From an uncultured Verrucomicrobiota bacterium (GTDB lineage Bacteria > Verrucomicrobiota > Kiritimatiellia > RFP12 > UBA1067): a stretch of DNA of 9,226 nucleotides. The notes below the pieces were generated by a model that was given only the letters and a program-made list of their open reading frames with translations, was not told the DNA's origin and did not search any database. Every line of letters starts with the position of its first letter. Position 1 is the stretch's first letter. Shown in pieces: positions 7,409-9,226 of this stretch. The stretch is from contig CAMPAF010000106.1 of the NCBI GenBank assembly GCA_946631535.1, positions 1 through 9,226 on the forward strand, read 5' to 3'. The translations under genes and the position numbers were made by a program.

Positions 7409-7431
7409 CCAATTCACCCACAATGAATTGG
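7409..7431. promoter_or_regulatory. Perfect 8-bp inverted repeat in the intergenic gap: possible operator or weak terminator
   Basis: CCAATTCA (7409-7416) and TGAATTGG (7424-7431) flank the 7-base spacer CCCACAA. It sits 39 bases after the PATR stop and 38 bases before the hydrolase start. The stem is AT-rich and is followed by a T-rich but broken stretch (about 7435-7448). A terminator for the PATR gene is therefore possible but would be weak. A repressor or activator site for the hydrolase is equally possible. The symmetry is certain; the role is not. Confidence 0.45.
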
Positions 7432-7454
7432 ATGATTTAACTTTGTTTTCGTAT

Positions 7455-7462
7455 AAAGAGAG
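7455..7462 (+). promoter_or_regulatory. Weak purine-rich ribosome binding site for the hydrolase
   Basis: AAAGAGAG lies seven bases before the ATG at 7470. It is a partial match to the Shine-Dalgarno consensus, supported by the signal peptide that follows this ATG. TATAAA at 7452-7457 overlaps it. It could be read as a -10 box but would leave almost no leader, so I do not call a promoter. Confidence 0.4.
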
Positions 7463-7469
7463 CTTAAAG

Positions 7470-9226
7470 ATGAAGAGTGAGTTTCTTTTGGCGGTAATGG
7501 CAGCCGGCCTGGCGTTCGGCGCGGCGCCCGCGGGCTTCGACGCGCAGTGCGGGAAGCAGCTCTGGGTGACGTACCGGAGCTTCAACAAGGAGCTGGAGCG
7601 CACCGGGCAGTTCGGCGCGATGGGCATCACGAACAGATGCTTCTTCGCGGCGAACACGATCAACAGCGGCGGCGCGCCGTACTGCGAGTACCCGCCCATC
7701 TGGAAGGACTTCAAGAAATACGACTGGTCGGCGCTCGACGCGCAGGCGGGCGACCTCGTGAAGGCGAGCCCCAACGCGCGCTTCATGGTGATGATCGACC
7801 TCAACACGCCGTACTGGGCCACGCACCGGTTCTGGCTCGACTCCTTCACCGACGTCACGCACGCCGCCTGCGATCCCAAATGGCGCGCGCGGACGAAGGA
7901 GTGGATGCTCGACTTCATCGCCTACGCCGAGAAGCGCTGGGGCGACCGCATCGGCTGCTACATCCTCTCCGGCGGCGGCACGAGCGAGTGGTACGAGTAC
8001 GACCGCGGGCGGACGAGCCGCGCCAAGGACCGAGCCTGGGTCGCCTGGTGCAGGAAGCGTGGACTCGACTTCGGCGAGAGCGTTCCGGCGCAGCCGTCCC
8101 TCGCAAAGGCCGCGTTCGAGAACCTCGTCTACGACCCCGCCACCGAGGCGGACAAGATCGCCTACTGGCAGTTCCACAACTCGCTTCCCGCGGGCGCCCT
8201 GCTCGAATTCGCGGCGGCGGCGCGCAAGGCGGTTCCGAAGGCGAAGGAGATCGGCGCGTTCTTCGGCTATTACCTCGTGAGCGACAGCAAGCACACGTCC
8301 TTCGGCCATCTCGACTACGAGCGCGTGTACGCCTCGCCCGACATCGACTTCTTCATCGCGCCCGGCAACTATTCCGACAGGCCCATCGGCGGCGGCTCCG
8401 GGAGCCAGCTCGTGCACGGCACCGCGCTGCGCCACGGCAAGCGCTTCCTGCACGAGATCGACTTCGGCCCGCACGATCAGAAACGCTGGGGCAAGGGGCA
8501 GTGGAAGACGCTCGGGGACGACCTCGCCGGCAACACGCGCGAGGCCGCGTTCGCGATGGCGAACAACGCGAGCTACTGGTGGTTCGACATGTGGGGCGGG
8601 TTCTACCGCAATCCGAAGGTGCGCGAGCGGATCGCCGCGCTCAAGAAGGCGCAGGACCGCCTGGCGCCCGCGCCGTCCGTCGCCGAGATCCTCCTCGTCT
8701 GCGATCCCCAGTCGATGTACTACGTGAACGAGAAGTGTCCGCTGGAGCGCGCGTTCGGACAGCACCTGCGCAACCAGTTCTCTAAGATCGGCGCGCCGCA
8801 CGACGTCTATTCGTTCAACGACCTGCCTTTCCTCGACCTCGGCCGCTACAAGCTCATCTGCCTCAACTCGACGCTCCTCATCACGCCCGAACGCGCGAAG
8901 TTCCTCCGCGAGAAGGTCTGCACGGGCGGGCGCACCGTGCTCTGGTGCTACGCGCCGGGCGTGACCGACGGCCAGACGCTCGACGCCGCGCGCGTGAAGG
9001 CGTGGGCGGGCGTCGCGTTCAAGACGCCGGGGATCAGCGTCACGGCGAGGAACGGCTGGACGAGCGTCTACAGCTACGACTACAAGCTCTTCAACCCGTG
9101 GGAGCTGACGCAGATCGCGTCGCGCGCGGGCGTGCATTTCTACGTCAAGGCGGACAAGCGGACGGACGAATTCACGCCCGTCTTCGCGAACGAGCGGTTC
9201 CTCGCCGTCCATTCGAAGGCCGGCGG
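7470..9226 (+). CDS. Secreted glycoside hydrolase, GH42-like TIM barrel with beta-galactosidase-type second domain, 3' end missing
   Basis: The frame stays open from ATG 7470 to the window end: 585 complete codons and two bases. A signal peptide is likely (MKSEFLLAVMAAGLAFGA then AP), so it acts in the periplasm or outside the cell. Residues about 25-400 look like a (beta/alpha)8 clan-A hydrolase barrel: YWATHRFW early, YILSGGGTSEWYEY with E173 as candidate acid/base, and RFLHEIDFGPH with E329 as candidate nucleophile. The 156-residue spacing suits a retaining enzyme. The barrel closes near SYWWFDMWGGFY. Residues about 404-515 resemble the GH42 trimerisation (class I glutamine amidotransferase-like) domain: AEILLVCDPQSMYYVN, then DLGRYKLICLNSTLLIT and GGRTVLWCYAPG. 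The expected Asn before the acid/base Glu is Ser here, so this may be a divergent or separate family. Substrate is unknown; beta-galactoside cleavage should not be assumed. Neighbour: the PATR protein, 100 bases upstream. Confidence 0.8.
   Translation, partial: MKSEFLLAVMAAGLAFGAAPAGFDAQCGKQLWVTYRSFNKELERTGQFGAMGITNRCFFAANTINSGGAPYCEYPPIWKDFKKYDWSALDAQAGDLVKASPNARFMVMIDLNTPYWATHRFWLDSFTDVTHAACDPKWRARTKEWMLDFIAYAEKRWGDRIGCYILSGGGTSEWYEYDRGRTSRAKDRAWVAWCRKRGLDFGESVPAQPSLAKAAFENLVYDPATEADKIAYWQFHNSLPAGALLEFAAAARKAVPKAKEIGAFFGYYLVSDSKHTSFGHLDYERVYASPDIDFFIAPGNYSDRPIGGGSGSQLVHGTALRHGKRFLHEIDFGPHDQKRWGKGQWKTLGDDLAGNTREAAFAMANNASYWWFDMWGGFYRNPKVRERIAALKKAQDRLAPAPSVAEILLVCDPQSMYYVNEKCPLERAFGQHLRNQFSKIGAPHDVYSFNDLPFLDLGRYKLICLNSTLLITPERAKFLREKVCTGGRTVLWCYAPGVTDGQTLDAARVKAWAGVAFKTPGISVTARNGWTSVYSYDYKLFNPWELTQIASRAGVHFYVKADKRTDEFTPVFANERFLAVHSKAG

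Noticed and set aside
7429..7457. Possible promoter (TTGGAT and TATAAA about 18 bases apart) before the hydrolase
   Set aside because: The -35 match is poor and the implied start point leaves only a few bases before the ATG, overlapping the ribosome binding site.
3494..7918. Very long open frame (1474 codons) on the - strand opposite the PATR gene
   Set aside because: Its translation is an Arg/Ala/His/Val/Glu-rich string with no domain, as expected from the complement of a GC-rich gene with strong third-position bias. The + strand has a signal peptide, Shine-Dalgarno sequence and recognisable domains. Its start lies inside the hydrolase gene.
7547..8785. 412-codon + strand frame within the hydrolase region
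   Set aside because: Low-complexity Arg-rich product in another frame. The frame starting at 7470 has a signal peptide and hydrolase motifs and stays open to the window end.
7464..9212. 582-codon open frame on the - strand opposite the hydrolase gene
   Set aside because: Same Arg/Val/Glu-rich shadow composition, fully overlapping a gene with clear enzyme motifs on the + strand.

Overview
The window is a GC-rich bacterial segment with four protein genes, all on the + strand and closely spaced. Two of them run off the window edges. Several features suggest a member of the PVC group (Verrucomicrobiota, Kiritimatiellota or Lentisphaerota). These are a very large secreted protein with autotransporter-associated beta-strand repeats (PATR) and a LamG-like domain, a secreted glycoside hydrolase of the GH42-like type, the GC-rich codon choice, and short heptanucleotide repeats in and around genes. 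The lineage is inferred from family content only; the window has no rRNA or other marker gene.

Layout. Bases 1-2228 hold the C-terminal 741 residues of an M16C metallopeptidase of the PreP/Cym1 (presequence protease) type; its N-terminal zinc-binding part lies upstream. A 45-base gap follows, filled with a degenerate 7-bp tandem repeat. Bases 2274-3338 encode a sodium/calcium exchanger of the CaCA family with both alpha-repeats. Its central loop holds a second 7-bp DNA repeat, read as a 7-residue peptide repeat, followed by a palindromic element. Only 32 bases later, behind a good Shine-Dalgarno sequence, comes a 1332-residue secreted beta-strand repeat protein with a LamG-like domain between its second and third PATR units (3371-7369). 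A 100-base gap, AT-rich in its second half and carrying a perfect 8-bp inverted repeat, leads to a secreted TIM-barrel glycoside hydrolase with a beta-galactosidase-type second domain (7470 onward, cut by the window end).

How the genes relate. The first three are close enough to be co-transcribed, but no shared function is evident for the peptidase and the exchanger. The last two both have signal peptides. They may act together outside the cytoplasm, one as a large surface or matrix protein that could bind glycans through LamG and the other as a glycan-cleaving enzyme; this is inference from adjacency. I found no RNA gene, CRISPR array, insertion sequence or transposase. The least ordinary features are the two heptanucleotide repeat tracts on either side of the exchanger start, the palindromes read in frame inside two coding regions, the PATR-LamG-PATR architecture with no visible barrel or sorting signal, and the non-standard context of the hydrolase's proposed acid/base residue.
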